A DNA stretch of 7,190 nucleotides from Spirochaetales bacterium. Its GTDB lineage: Bacteria; Spirochaetota; Spirochaetia; DSM-27196; PWMO01. Shown in pieces: positions 1 to 6,426 of the stretch (the first letter of the stretch is position 1; each line of letters opens with the position of its first letter). Below the pieces are notes generated by a model. That model had not been told where the DNA came from and ran no database searches. It worked only from the letters and a program-made list of their open reading frames with translations. The translations under genes were made by a program, and so were the position numbers. Where the stretch lies: NCBI GenBank assembly GCA_007123465.1, contig SKLB01000114.1, positions 1 through 7,190 of the forward strand, read 5' to 3'.

Positions 1-29
1 GCGCGGAAGTGCCTCATAATAGAACAATC

Positions 30-36
30 AAGGGGG
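30..36 (+). promoter_or_regulatory. Ribosome binding site deciding the GTG start at 42
   Basis: AAGGGGG lies 5 nt before the GTG at 42. The alternative in-frame GTG at 9 has only a GGA two bases upstream within the window, too close to serve. The residues from 42 onward also lead directly into the conserved FIIVGENIH strand, so the shorter start is favoured. Confidence 0.65.
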
Positions 37-41
37 CTTGT

Positions 42-1064
42 GTGTCTACAAAAGGATCGTTCATCATCGTCGGCGAGAATATCCACTGCACCAGGATCAG
101 GCTGACATCGGGAAAGTACGTTGAAACCGCCGCAGACGGCAGCAGTGCACTGCTGTTTGAAGAAGACGGCACACCCGCCCGCCTGCCGGTTCCCGAGTCT
201 ATTGTGCAGCAGGACAACTGGAAGAGCGGCAAGGTACGCCACGTGGCGGTAGCGCTCTACCAGGGACTCTACGGCACAGACAGCGAGAAGGACGCCGGCA
301 GACGCTACGTGCAGTCGATGGCGCGCGAGCAGCAAGGCGGTGGCGCCTGGTTTCTGGACCTGAACGTGGATGAGTTCAGCACCGACCGCGCCGAGAAGAT
401 CAAAGCGATGCAGTGGTCGGCGGAGGTTATCCAGCAGGTGGCCGATATTCCGCTGAGCATCGATTCATCCGATCCGGAGATTCTCGAGGCCGGCCTGGCG
501 GCCTGTGACCCGTCCAGGGGCAAGCCGATGGTCAACTCGGTGTCGCTCGAACGCGCGACGTTTATTCCGATTGCCGCCAAAGCGCATACGTGTATCATCG
601 CCGGAGCCACCGGGCAGGAACGTATGCCCGAGGGCGTAGAAGACCGGCTGGCCAACACCGAGCAGCTTGTCGAGAAGCTGCTGAGCGCGGGCTTTGCGCT
701 GGCGGATATCTATCTTGATCCGCTGGTCTACCCGGCGTCGGTGGACGTGGCCAACGCGCGCATGATTATTGACGCCATCAGCGCGCTGCGCCGGCGCTAC
801 GGTGCAGAGATCCACTTTGCTCCGGGGTTGAGCAACATCTCGTACGGCTTTCCCAAACGCAGCGTGATAAACCAGGTTTTTGCGCGCATGTGCCACGATG
901 CCGGTTGTGACGGCGGAATCGTAGACCCGGCCCAGATAAATGACGCAGTGCTGGAATCAATCGATTACCGCGTGGAGCGCTACCGGCTGGCGCGTGAACT
1001 GCTGCTTGGCAATGACGAGTTTGGCATGGAGTACATAACGGCAATCAAGGAGGGCAAAGCGTAA
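42..1064 (+). CDS. Pterin-binding (DHPS-fold) methyltransferase, probably methyl-THF:corrinoid or methylcobalamin:THF
   Basis: Predicted cytoplasmic enzyme moving a methyl group between THF and a corrinoid protein or cobalamin. The 340-residue product shows the TIM-barrel pterin-binding signatures in order: VGENIH (10-15), LDLNVDE (105-111), IDSSDPEILEAGL (140-152), VNSVSLE (164-170), DPLVYP (226-231) and GLSNISYGFPKR (262-273). From memory of the acetogen enzyme AcsE, the pterin ligands D75, N96, D160 and N199 correspond to D141, N165, D226 and N265 here, an offset of about 66-69. The protein is therefore longer than the roughly 260-residue AcsE/MtgA type, with the extra length inserted after the first strand (about residues 16-80). 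An in-frame GTG at 9 would add 11 residues, but the GTG at 42 has a good ribosome site, so I prefer 42. folD overlaps its stop by one base, so the pair is probably translationally coupled. The fold is secure. The methyl acceptor or donor is inferred from context; no corrinoid protein is visible. Confidence 0.82.
   Translation: MSTKGSFIIVGENIHCTRIRLTSGKYVETAADGSSALLFEEDGTPARLPVPESIVQQDNWKSGKVRHVAVALYQGLYGTDSEKDAGRRYVQSMAREQQGGGAWFLDLNVDEFSTDRAEKIKAMQWSAEVIQQVADIPLSIDSSDPEILEAGLAACDPSRGKPMVNSVSLERATFIPIAAKAHTCIIAGATGQERMPEGVEDRLANTEQLVEKLLSAGFALADIYLDPLVYPASVDVANARMIIDAISALRRRYGAEIHFAPGLSNISYGFPKRSVINQVFARMCHDAGCDGGIVDPAQINDAVLESIDYRVERYRLARELLLGNDEFGMEYITAIKEGKA
1047..1054 (+). promoter_or_regulatory. 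Strong ribosome binding site of folD inside the upstream gene
   Basis: AAGGAGGG sits within the last codons of the pterin-binding methyltransferase gene, 9 nt before the folD ATG. Together with the TAATG stop/start overlap, it indicates coupled translation of the two proteins. Confidence 0.7.
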
Positions 1065-1963
1065 TGTCTGCTGCGATAATCGACGGAGCTGCGATATCCA
1101 AGAGCATTCTGGCCGAATTGAAAACCGAGGTGCAAGAGCTGCAGCAATCGCACGCGGTGGTCCCGGGACTGGTTACCATTCTGGTAGGTGATAATCCGGC
1201 TTCGCTGTCCTATGTCACGCGCAAGGTCAGGACCGCGCTCGACCTGGGGTTCCACGAGGTTCAGGAGAACTGCGACGCGGACATCTCCGAGAAGGATCTG
1301 CTGGCCCTCGTTGAACGCTACAACCAGGATAGCTCGATTCACGGAATTCTGGTGCAGTTGCCGCTGCCCGATCATATCGACGAGAAGAAGGTGATCTACG
1401 CGATCGATCCCGACAAGGACGTTGACGGCTTTCACCCGGTCAACATCGGGCGGCTGCTGCTCGGTGGAGATGAGGTGCGTTTTCCGCCGTGCACGCCGGC
1501 GGGCATCCAGGAACTGATTGTGCGCGCCGGGGTGGAGCTCGAGGGCGCTGAGGTGGTGGTTGTCGGCCGGTCCAACATTGTCGGTAAGCCTATCGCCAAC
1601 ATGCTGCTGCAGAAAAACCCCAGGGCAAACGCCACGGTGACAGTAGTCCACACGCGCACGCGCGATCTGGCGGCGCACTGCCGCCGGGCGGATATTCTGA
1701 TTGTGGCCGCAGGCGTGGCCGGCCTGGTCAAGCCGGAATGGATCAACCCCGGCTGCTGCGTTATCGATGTTGGTGTCAACCGCGTTGGAGAGAAGATCAG
1801 CCGCAAGACCGGCAAGCCGGTGGCAATTCTGCGCGGTGACGTGGACTTTGACGCAGCCAAAGAGATTGCCGGTTCAATCACGCCGGTACCCGGCGGCGTT
1901 GGGCCAATGACCATCACTATGCTGATGAAGAACACCCTTGCATCGTGCAGGGCCAGGTTGTAG
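1064..1963 (+). CDS. folD: Bifunctional methylene-THF dehydrogenase / methenyl-THF cyclohydrolase
   Basis: Cytoplasmic FolD interconverts 5,10-methylene-THF, methenyl-THF and 10-formyl-THF, normally with NADP(H). The 299-residue product is of usual family length and looks intact. Catalytic residues fall at the same numbers as I recall for E. coli FolD: Y50 and K54 (in SYVTRKVR), Q98 (in GILVQLPLP) and D121 (in DKDVDGFHP). Other signatures are PPCTPAGIQEL (141-151), the Rossmann segment VVVVGRSNIVGKP (164-176), the segment ending in IDVGVNRVG (234-242), and the C-terminal SITPVPGGVGPMT (271-283). The ATG at 1064 overlaps the previous stop as TAATG, with AAGGAGGG at 1047-1054 as ribosome site, 9 nt upstream. 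It links the MetF product to the Fhs substrate, so it is the middle step of the pathway encoded here. Whether it uses NAD or NADP cannot be read from the sequence. Confidence 0.97.
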   Translation: MSAAIIDGAAISKSILAELKTEVQELQQSHAVVPGLVTILVGDNPASLSYVTRKVRTALDLGFHEVQENCDADISEKDLLALVERYNQDSSIHGILVQLPLPDHIDEKKVIYAIDPDKDVDGFHPVNIGRLLLGGDEVRFPPCTPAGIQELIVRAGVELEGAEVVVVGRSNIVGKPIANMLLQKNPRANATVTVVHTRTRDLAAHCRRADILIVAAGVAGLVKPEWINPGCCVIDVGVNRVGEKISRKTGKPVAILRGDVDFDAAKEIAGSITPVPGGVGPMTITMLMKNTLASCRARL

Positions 1964-1982
1964 CGTAAGAATCGAGGCAGAG

Positions 1983-1991
1983 AAGGGGGAG
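1983..1991 (+). promoter_or_regulatory. Ribosome binding site deciding the fhs start at 1995
   Basis: AAGGGGGAG lies just upstream of the ATG at 1995; its AGGGGG core is 5 nt from the start codon. This supports 1995 over the in-frame TTG at 1938, which lies in the folD coding region. Confidence 0.7.
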
Positions 1992-1994
1992 ACT

Positions 1995-3761
1995 ATGGCA
2001 AAGCTGGATCCAACAAAGATGGCGGACTGGGAGATCGCTGAAGCGGCGGCCGCAGATATGAAGAAGATTGCGCTGGTTGCTGAGGACCTGGGGCTGAAGC
2101 CGGAAGAACTGCTTCCGTACGGGCACTACATGGGGAAAGTCGATTACCTCAGTGTGCTGGAGCGCCTCAAGGATCGACCCGACGGCAAGTACATAGACGT
2201 GACCGCTATCACGCCGACTCCGCTCGGTGAAGGCAAGACCACAACCACCATGGGACTGGTCGAGGGTCTGGGCAAGATCGGCAAGAAGGTAACCGGCGGA
2301 ATCCGGCAGCCTTCGGGCGGACCAACGTTCAACATCAAAGGCAGCGCCGCCGGTGGCGGACTGGCTCAATGCATACCGCTGACCGAGTTCAGCCTGGGGC
2401 TGACCGGCGACATCGATGCCATCAACAACGCACACAATCTGGCGATGGTTGCGCTGACCTCGCGTATTCAGCACGAGTTCAACTATTCTGATGCGTTTCT
2501 CGACAAGCGCGGCCTCAAGCGACTCGATATAGACCCCTACAACCCGGCAATGGGGTGGGTGATTGACTTCTCGGCGCAGGCGCTGCGCGAAATCATCATC
2601 GGAATCGGCGGCAAGATGGACGGCTTCATGATGAAGAGCGGCTTCCAGATAACCGTCTCCTCGGAGGTCATGGCGATTCTTGCGGTTGCCAAAGACCTTG
2701 CCGATATGCGCGCGCGCCTGGGTAGAATGGTAATCGGCTATACCAGAAAGGGCGTTCCGGTGACCGCGGATGATCTGGAAGTCGGCGGCGCCATGACTGC
2801 GCTGATGCACAAAGCGATGAACCCCAACCTGCTGCAGACCGTTGAGGGACAACCGGTATTTGTGCACGCCGGCCCGTTTGCCAACATCGCAATCGGACAG
2901 TCCTCGATTGTTGCCGACCGTCTGGCGCTCAAGCTGTCCGACTACCACGTAACCGAGAGCGGCTTTGGCGCCGACATCGGTTTTGAAAAGTTCTGGAATC
3001 TGAAGTGCCGCTTCTCCGGTCTGGTGCCCAACGCCGCGGTGATTGTGTGTACCGTACGGGCGCTCAAGATGCACGGTGGTGGTCCGCGGGTTTCCCCGGG
3101 CAGTCCGCTGGCCGCTGAGTACAAAGAGGCCCACCCGGAGCTGGTGGAAGCCGGTACGGGTAATCTGGTTGCCCATATTGAGTCGGTCAAGAAGAGCGGC
3201 ATGCAGCCGGTAGTGTGTATCAACCACTTCTACACCGATACCGAAGACGAGCTGCGGATTGTGCAGCGAGCTGCCGAGGCCGCCGGTGCGCGGGTGGCGG
3301 TGAGCAAGCACTGGGAGAAAGGCGGCGAGGGTGCCGTTGAACTGGCCGAGGCGGTTGTAGAAGCGTGCGAAGAGAAGCCGTCGTTTGATTACCTCTATTC
3401 GCTGGACATGGGTATCAAAGACCGAATAGAGCGCATCGCCACCGAGGTGTACGGAGCTGACGGTGTCAGCTACACAGCGGAAGCCGAGGAGAAGATTGCT
3501 GCGGCGCAGAAGGACCCGGAGGTGGCAAAGCTTGGCACCTGCATGGTGAAAACTCACCTGAGCCTCAGCCACGATCCCGATATCAAGGGGCGGCCGAAGG
3601 GCTGGACCCTGCCGATTCGCGATCTGCTGGTCTATCGTGGAGCAGGGTTCCTGGTGCCGATGGCCGGAAGTGTGAAGCTGATGCCGGGGACCTCATCGGA
3701 TCCGGCGTTTAGAAAAATCGACGTGGACCCGGCTACCGGTCGCGTACACGGACTCTTTTAG
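1995..3761 (+). CDS. fhs: Formate--tetrahydrofolate ligase (10-formyl-THF synthetase)
   Basis: Catalyses formate + ATP + THF to 10-formyl-THF + ADP + Pi, reversibly. In the reverse direction it makes ATP at the end of methyl oxidation. The 588-residue product is complete. It has the P-loop TPLGEGKTT (75-83), RQPSGGPTFNIKGSAAGGG (104-122), LTGDIDAINNAHN (136-148), VHAGPFANIAIGQSS (290-304), TESGFGADIGFEKF (320-333), RALKMHGG (355-362), KTHLSLSHDP (519-528) and GFLVPMAGSVKLMPG (551-565). Most bacterial Fhs proteins are about 555-560 residues. This one is longer and, like eukaryotic C1-THF synthase, ends in a V-x-G-L-F motif, so it belongs to a distinct clade. An upstream TTG at 1938 is in frame but lies inside folD; the ATG at 1995 has an excellent ribosome site and starts the normal MAKLDP N-terminus. 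It follows folD by 31 nt, the largest gap in the window. Confidence 0.97.
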   Translation: MAKLDPTKMADWEIAEAAAADMKKIALVAEDLGLKPEELLPYGHYMGKVDYLSVLERLKDRPDGKYIDVTAITPTPLGEGKTTTTMGLVEGLGKIGKKVTGGIRQPSGGPTFNIKGSAAGGGLAQCIPLTEFSLGLTGDIDAINNAHNLAMVALTSRIQHEFNYSDAFLDKRGLKRLDIDPYNPAMGWVIDFSAQALREIIIGIGGKMDGFMMKSGFQITVSSEVMAILAVAKDLADMRARLGRMVIGYTRKGVPVTADDLEVGGAMTALMHKAMNPNLLQTVEGQPVFVHAGPFANIAIGQSSIVADRLALKLSDYHVTESGFGADIGFEKFWNLKCRFSGLVPNAAVIVCTVRALKMHGGGPRVSPGSPLAAEYKEAHPELVEAGTGNLVAHIESVKKSGMQPVVCINHFYTDTEDELRIVQRAAEAAGARVAVSKHWEKGGEGAVELAEAVVEACEEKPSFDYLYSLDMGIKDRIERIATEVYGADGVSYTAEAEEKIAAAQKDPEVAKLGTCMVKTHLSLSHDPDIKGRPKGWTLPIRDLLVYRGAGFLVPMAGSVKLMPGTSSDPAFRKIDVDPATGRVHGLF

Positions 3762-3777
3762 ACCGAGGCGTTTAACA

Positions 3778-4575
3778 ATGAAACAACATCTCCTGACCAG
3801 TGCATACCACGTAGAGATACTTCCGCCCAAGCAGGAAACCGAGAAGCTCTACGAAGATCTCGACCGCTTCTCAAGCAAGTTTGAGCGCGTGATGGAAAGC
3901 GGCTACTGCGCGTGCATAACCGATAACGCAATGGGCAACCTCGCCTTCCAGGGAACCGAGTTGATCGAAGAACTGGAACTCGATCCCGGCAGGAACCAGG
4001 TCATGATTCATCTTAACACGTTCCACACCAAAGCTGATCTGCACCGTATTCTGGATTCGTGCAAGGCCGCCGGCATCCGCCAGCTGCTGGTGATTACCGG
4101 TGATGGTTCAGACCGTCTGCCACGGCTGACCCCGGCCGAGGTCGGCGCCGAGGGTGTGGAGGCGGTCACATCGGTTGAGTTGCTGCGCTACATCGCTAAG
4201 ACCTATCCGGGCGATTTTGACCTGGGGGTGGCGTTCAATCCCTACGAGCCCGAGGACCATGAGTTTGCCAAGCTCGATCGCAAGATAGCCGCCGGCGCTA
4301 CGTTTGCCATCACCCAGCCAATAATCGAGCGGCACCCGGTGGTGGACAAGCTGCTTGAGCGCTATCCGGACCTGCCGGTGGTTGTCGAGGCCTGGATGAG
4401 CAAAAAGATCAGTCTGCTCTCCGAGGCCGTTGGCTACGAGATTCCCGAGGATACGCCGTACGACCCGATCGAGAATCTGAAAACGCTGCACAGGAACTAC
4501 CCGCAGTGCGAAATCTATCTGTCAATTCTGGGCTTCAAGACGCAGTACCCGCTGCTTGAAGAAATCCGCAACTAG
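3778..4575 (+). CDS. metF: MetF-like 5,10-methylenetetrahydrofolate reductase, short and divergent
   Basis: Predicted flavin (FAD) TIM-barrel enzyme interconverting methylene-THF and methyl-THF, cytoplasmic. The 265-residue product is shorter than E. coli MetF (about 296) but keeps the expected landmarks. E13 in VEILPPK matches the catalytic Glu of the usual FEFFPP motif. CITDN is at 46-50. HLNTFHTKADL (78-88) stands where HLTC-type motifs normally sit. D109 in VITGDG matches the flavin/folate-contacting Asp of the RGD motif. AFNPYEPEDHEF (152-163) and KIAAGATFAITQP (169-181) follow, with Q180 matching the folate-binding Gln. These equivalences are by eye. The ribosome site is modest (GAGG at 3765-3768). 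The gene sits 16 nt after fhs and 10 nt before etfB. No MetV partner (the zinc protein of acetogen MetFV) lies in the window, so EtfBA is the obvious candidate electron partner. Function in the methyl/methylene step is likely; the electron donor or acceptor is inferred. Confidence 0.86.
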   Translation: MKQHLLTSAYHVEILPPKQETEKLYEDLDRFSSKFERVMESGYCACITDNAMGNLAFQGTELIEELELDPGRNQVMIHLNTFHTKADLHRILDSCKAAGIRQLLVITGDGSDRLPRLTPAEVGAEGVEAVTSVELLRYIAKTYPGDFDLGVAFNPYEPEDHEFAKLDRKIAAGATFAITQPIIERHPVVDKLLERYPDLPVVVEAWMSKKISLLSEAVGYEIPEDTPYDPIENLKTLHRNYPQCEIYLSILGFKTQYPLLEEIRN

Positions 4576-4580
4576 GGGAG
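4574..4580 (+). promoter_or_regulatory. Ribosome binding site of etfB overlapping the metF stop codon
   Basis: AGGGGAG begins within the metF stop (TAG, 4573-4575) and ends 5 nt before the etfB ATG at 4586. It fixes the etfB start and suggests that a ribosome finishing metF reinitiates on etfB, consistent with balanced synthesis of the two products. Confidence 0.65.
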
Positions 4581-4585
4581 CAACA

Positions 4586-5374
4586 ATGAGAATAGTCGTC
4601 TGCGTGAAGCAGGTGCCCGGTACGCACGATGCAAAGATCGATCCGGAAACCAAGCGCATAATTCGAGAAGGCATCAAGGTTGTGATCAACCCGTTTGATA
4701 CCTACGCAATTGAAGCGGCGGTGCAGATCAAGGAAAAGATCGGCGGTGAGGTCATAGTGCTCAGCATGGGGCCGTCGCGCGCGGTTACCGTACTGCGCGA
4801 AGGTATCACCGTTGGCGCGGACCGCGGAATCCTGCTCAGTGACCGGGCTTTTGGTGGTTCGGATACCTGGGCAACGAGCTACGCGCTGTCCAGGGCAATT
4901 GAGACAATCGGTGATGTTGATCTGGTGATCTGCGGCAAGCAGGCCATAGACGGCGATACCGCACAGGTTGGCCCCGGCATCGCGGCACACCTCAGCTGGC
5001 CCCAGGCCACCTACGTCATGGATATAGCCGATATCAACAGCGGCTCCCTGACCGCACAGCGGATGCACGAAGACGGTTGGGACCTCTGTTTGGTCAAATT
5101 GCCGGCGGTGATTACCGTGGTCAAGGACATAAACCAACCGCGCGTGCCGACGCTCAAAGGGCGGCTTGCAGCCGAGAAGCAGGAGATCCCGATCTGGAAG
5201 GCCGCAGACATTGAGGCCGATCCCGAGCTTCTCGGGCTGAACGGCTCACCTACGCGAGTGGTGAAGACCAATCCGCCGCAAGGGCGCACGAAGAAGAGCG
5301 TAGTGCTCGATGGACCGGTTGAACAGAGCGTGCGCCGGCTGGTTCAAGAGTTGCGCCAGCGCAGCCTGGTGTAA
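4586..5374 (+). CDS. etfB: Electron transfer flavoprotein beta subunit, bifurcating-type motif
   Basis: EtfB pairs with EtfA to form a soluble flavoprotein heterodimer that shuttles electrons between a flavin dehydrogenase and a quinone reductase or, in bifurcating types, between NADH, ferredoxin and a dehydrogenase. The 262-residue product is of normal length. It has the N-terminal VCVKQVPGT (5-13), INPFDTYAIEAAVQIKE (34-50), SMGPSRAVTVLREGITVGAD (60-79), CGKQAIDGDTAQVGPGIAAH (116-135) and a LPAVITVVKDINQPRVPTLK stretch (172-191). The DGDTAQVGP form (122-130) is the one I associate with the bifurcating ETF group, which binds a second FAD in EtfB; canonical AMP-binding ETFs have a different sequence there. 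An in-frame upstream start at 4556 lies inside metF. The ATG at 4586 has AGGGGAG at 4574-4580, overlapping the metF stop. EtfA follows 13 nt downstream, as is usual. Confidence 0.96.
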   Translation: MRIVVCVKQVPGTHDAKIDPETKRIIREGIKVVINPFDTYAIEAAVQIKEKIGGEVIVLSMGPSRAVTVLREGITVGADRGILLSDRAFGGSDTWATSYALSRAIETIGDVDLVICGKQAIDGDTAQVGPGIAAHLSWPQATYVMDIADINSGSLTAQRMHEDGWDLCLVKLPAVITVVKDINQPRVPTLKGRLAAEKQEIPIWKAADIEADPELLGLNGSPTRVVKTNPPQGRTKKSVVLDGPVEQSVRRLVQELRQRSLV

Positions 5375-5378
5375 GGAG
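5373..5378 (+). promoter_or_regulatory. Ribosome binding site of etfA overlapping the etfB stop codon
   Basis: AAGGAG starts inside the etfB stop (TAA, 5372-5374) and lies 9 nt before the ATG at 5388. It supports that start over the in-frame upstream start at 5310 and points to coupled translation of the two ETF subunits. Confidence 0.65.
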
Positions 5379-5387
5379 TACAGCAAG

Positions 5388-6404
5388 ATGCTAACAAACA
5401 ATGCCGAAGCGCGTGAAGAATACCGCGATGTCTGGGTTGTAGCCGAAGTTCTGGCCGGCGAAATTCAGAAAGTCACCTATGAATTGCTGGGCGCCGCGAG
5501 AGGTCTGGCCGAAGCGCGCGGCTCCGAGGTCTGGTGCGTGGTGCTGGGTAACCGGATCAGCTCGCAGATCGATGCGCTGTTTCACGGCGGGGCGGACGTT
5601 GCGCTGGTGGTTGATGATCCGAGCTTCATGAACTTTGTCGATGAAGACCAGGCCACCGTTCTGACGCGCCTGATCAGGACACACAAGCCCGAGGTTGTGC
5701 TGTGCGGAGCCACTACACGGGGCCGCGCGCTCATTCCGCGGGTTGCCGTAGACGCTAACTGCGGACTGACGGCCGACTGCACCGGGCTCTCGATAGACCC
5801 CGAGAACGGAGACCTGCTGCAGACCCGTCCGGCGTTTGGCGGCAACATACTGGCAACAATCCGCTGCTCCAACCATCGTCCGCAGATGGCAACGGTGCGG
5901 CCGCGGGTTATGAACGAGCTTCCGGTGGATACCTCGCGCACGGGGCGCGTCATCACCGAAACGCTGGAAGCGGGTGAGGCCGGCGGTCTCAAGCAGATCC
6001 TGAAGGTGTTTCAGGACAGCGAGAACTCGGTCAATCTGGCCGATGCCCGTTTCATCATAGCCGGTGGGCGCGGCTTGAAGGGCGCGGATGGATTCAAGAT
6101 GCTCAAGGACCTGGCCGAACGGGTCCACGGTGCCGTCGGCGCCAGCCGTGCCGCGGTTGACTCCGGCTGGGTTCCCTATTATCACCAGGTTGGCCAGACC
6201 GGTCAGACCGTTCAAGCAACGGTCTATTTTGCGTGCGGGATTTCGGGGCAGATTCAGCACCTGGTGGGGATGCAGTCGTGCGATTTCATCATCGCAGTTG
6301 ACAGGAACCCGGACACGCCGTTGATGCAGCTGGCAGACGTTGCGGTGGTTGGAGACCTGTTTGAGATCATTCCACAGCTCATAAAAGAGATTTCCCGGAC
6401 CTGA
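5388..6404 (+). CDS. etfA: Electron transfer flavoprotein alpha subunit
   Basis: FAD-carrying partner of EtfB. The 338-residue product is of usual length. The N-terminal half is the alpha/beta domain with AEVLAGEIQKVTYELLGAAR (19-38), CGATTRGRALIPRVAV (106-121), GLTADCTGL (126-134) and QTRPAFGGNILATI (145-158). The C-terminal FAD domain is intact: GGRGL (226-230), GASRAAVDSGWVP (251-263), QVGQTGQTV (267-275), YFACGISGQIQHLVGM (280-295), AVDRNPDTPLMQLADVAVVG (303-322) and DLFEIIPQL (323-331). There is no N-terminal ferredoxin-like extension with iron-sulfur cysteines, unlike some bifurcating EtfA proteins. An in-frame start at 5310 would overlap etfB by 65 nt; the ATG at 5388 has AAGGAG at 5373-5378 and is preferred. 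No acyl-CoA dehydrogenase, sarcosine-type dehydrogenase or ETF:quinone oxidoreductase is in the window, leaving the upstream MetF-like protein as the nearest flavoprotein partner. Confidence 0.97.
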   Translation: MLTNNAEAREEYRDVWVVAEVLAGEIQKVTYELLGAARGLAEARGSEVWCVVLGNRISSQIDALFHGGADVALVVDDPSFMNFVDEDQATVLTRLIRTHKPEVVLCGATTRGRALIPRVAVDANCGLTADCTGLSIDPENGDLLQTRPAFGGNILATIRCSNHRPQMATVRPRVMNELPVDTSRTGRVITETLEAGEAGGLKQILKVFQDSENSVNLADARFIIAGGRGLKGADGFKMLKDLAERVHGAVGASRAAVDSGWVPYYHQVGQTGQTVQATVYFACGISGQIQHLVGMQSCDFIIAVDRNPDTPLMQLADVAVVGDLFEIIPQLIKEISRT

Positions 6405-6419
6405 GAAGCGGCCGGGGGA
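6391..6419 (+). promoter_or_regulatory. Possible hairpin covering the ribosome site of the downstream gene
   Basis: TTTCCCGG (6391-6398, the last etfA codons) can pair with CCGGGGGA (6412-6419), giving an 8-bp stem with two G-U pairs and a 13-nt loop that holds the etfA stop. The 3' arm contains most of the GGGGGAGG ribosome site of the next gene. If formed, it would hide that site until a ribosome reaches the end of etfA, coupling the two genes. There is no following U-tract, so it is not a terminator. The pairing is read by eye and could be chance in GC-rich DNA. Confidence 0.3.
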
Positions 6420-6421
6420 GG
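6414..6421 (+). promoter_or_regulatory. Ribosome binding site deciding the TTG start at 6427
   Basis: GGGGGAGG lies 5 nt before the TTG at 6427. The TTG leads straight into the conserved SVSIGVDTGGTYTD N-terminus of the hydantoinase A family. No ATG or GTG lies in frame between the etfA stop and this motif, so TTG is the most likely start. Confidence 0.65.
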
Positions 6422-6426
6422 TTCAA

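Noticed and set aside
9..41. Upstream GTG start giving the pterin methyltransferase 11 extra residues
   Set aside because: No usable ribosome site within the window, and the extra residues are not part of the fold; the GTG at 42 is better placed. It cannot be fully excluded because the sequence before position 1 is missing.
42..1064. Dihydropteroate synthase (FolP) for folate biosynthesis
   Set aside because: The fold is shared, but the GLSNISYGFPKR and VGENIH motifs match methyl-THF methyltransferases, and the neighbours are one-carbon enzymes, not folate synthesis genes.
1935..1952. Hairpin CCCTTGCA/TGCAGGG near the end of folD, considered as a terminator or attenuator
   Set aside because: It has a bulge and a 3-nt loop, lies inside coding sequence, and is not followed by a U-tract; probably chance.
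1917..3572. A 551-codon open frame on the minus strand across fhs
   Set aside because: It lies antisense to a clearly conserved fhs gene, its translation shows no recognisable motif and is rich in His/Arg/Gln as expected of a reverse-strand shadow in GC-biased codons.
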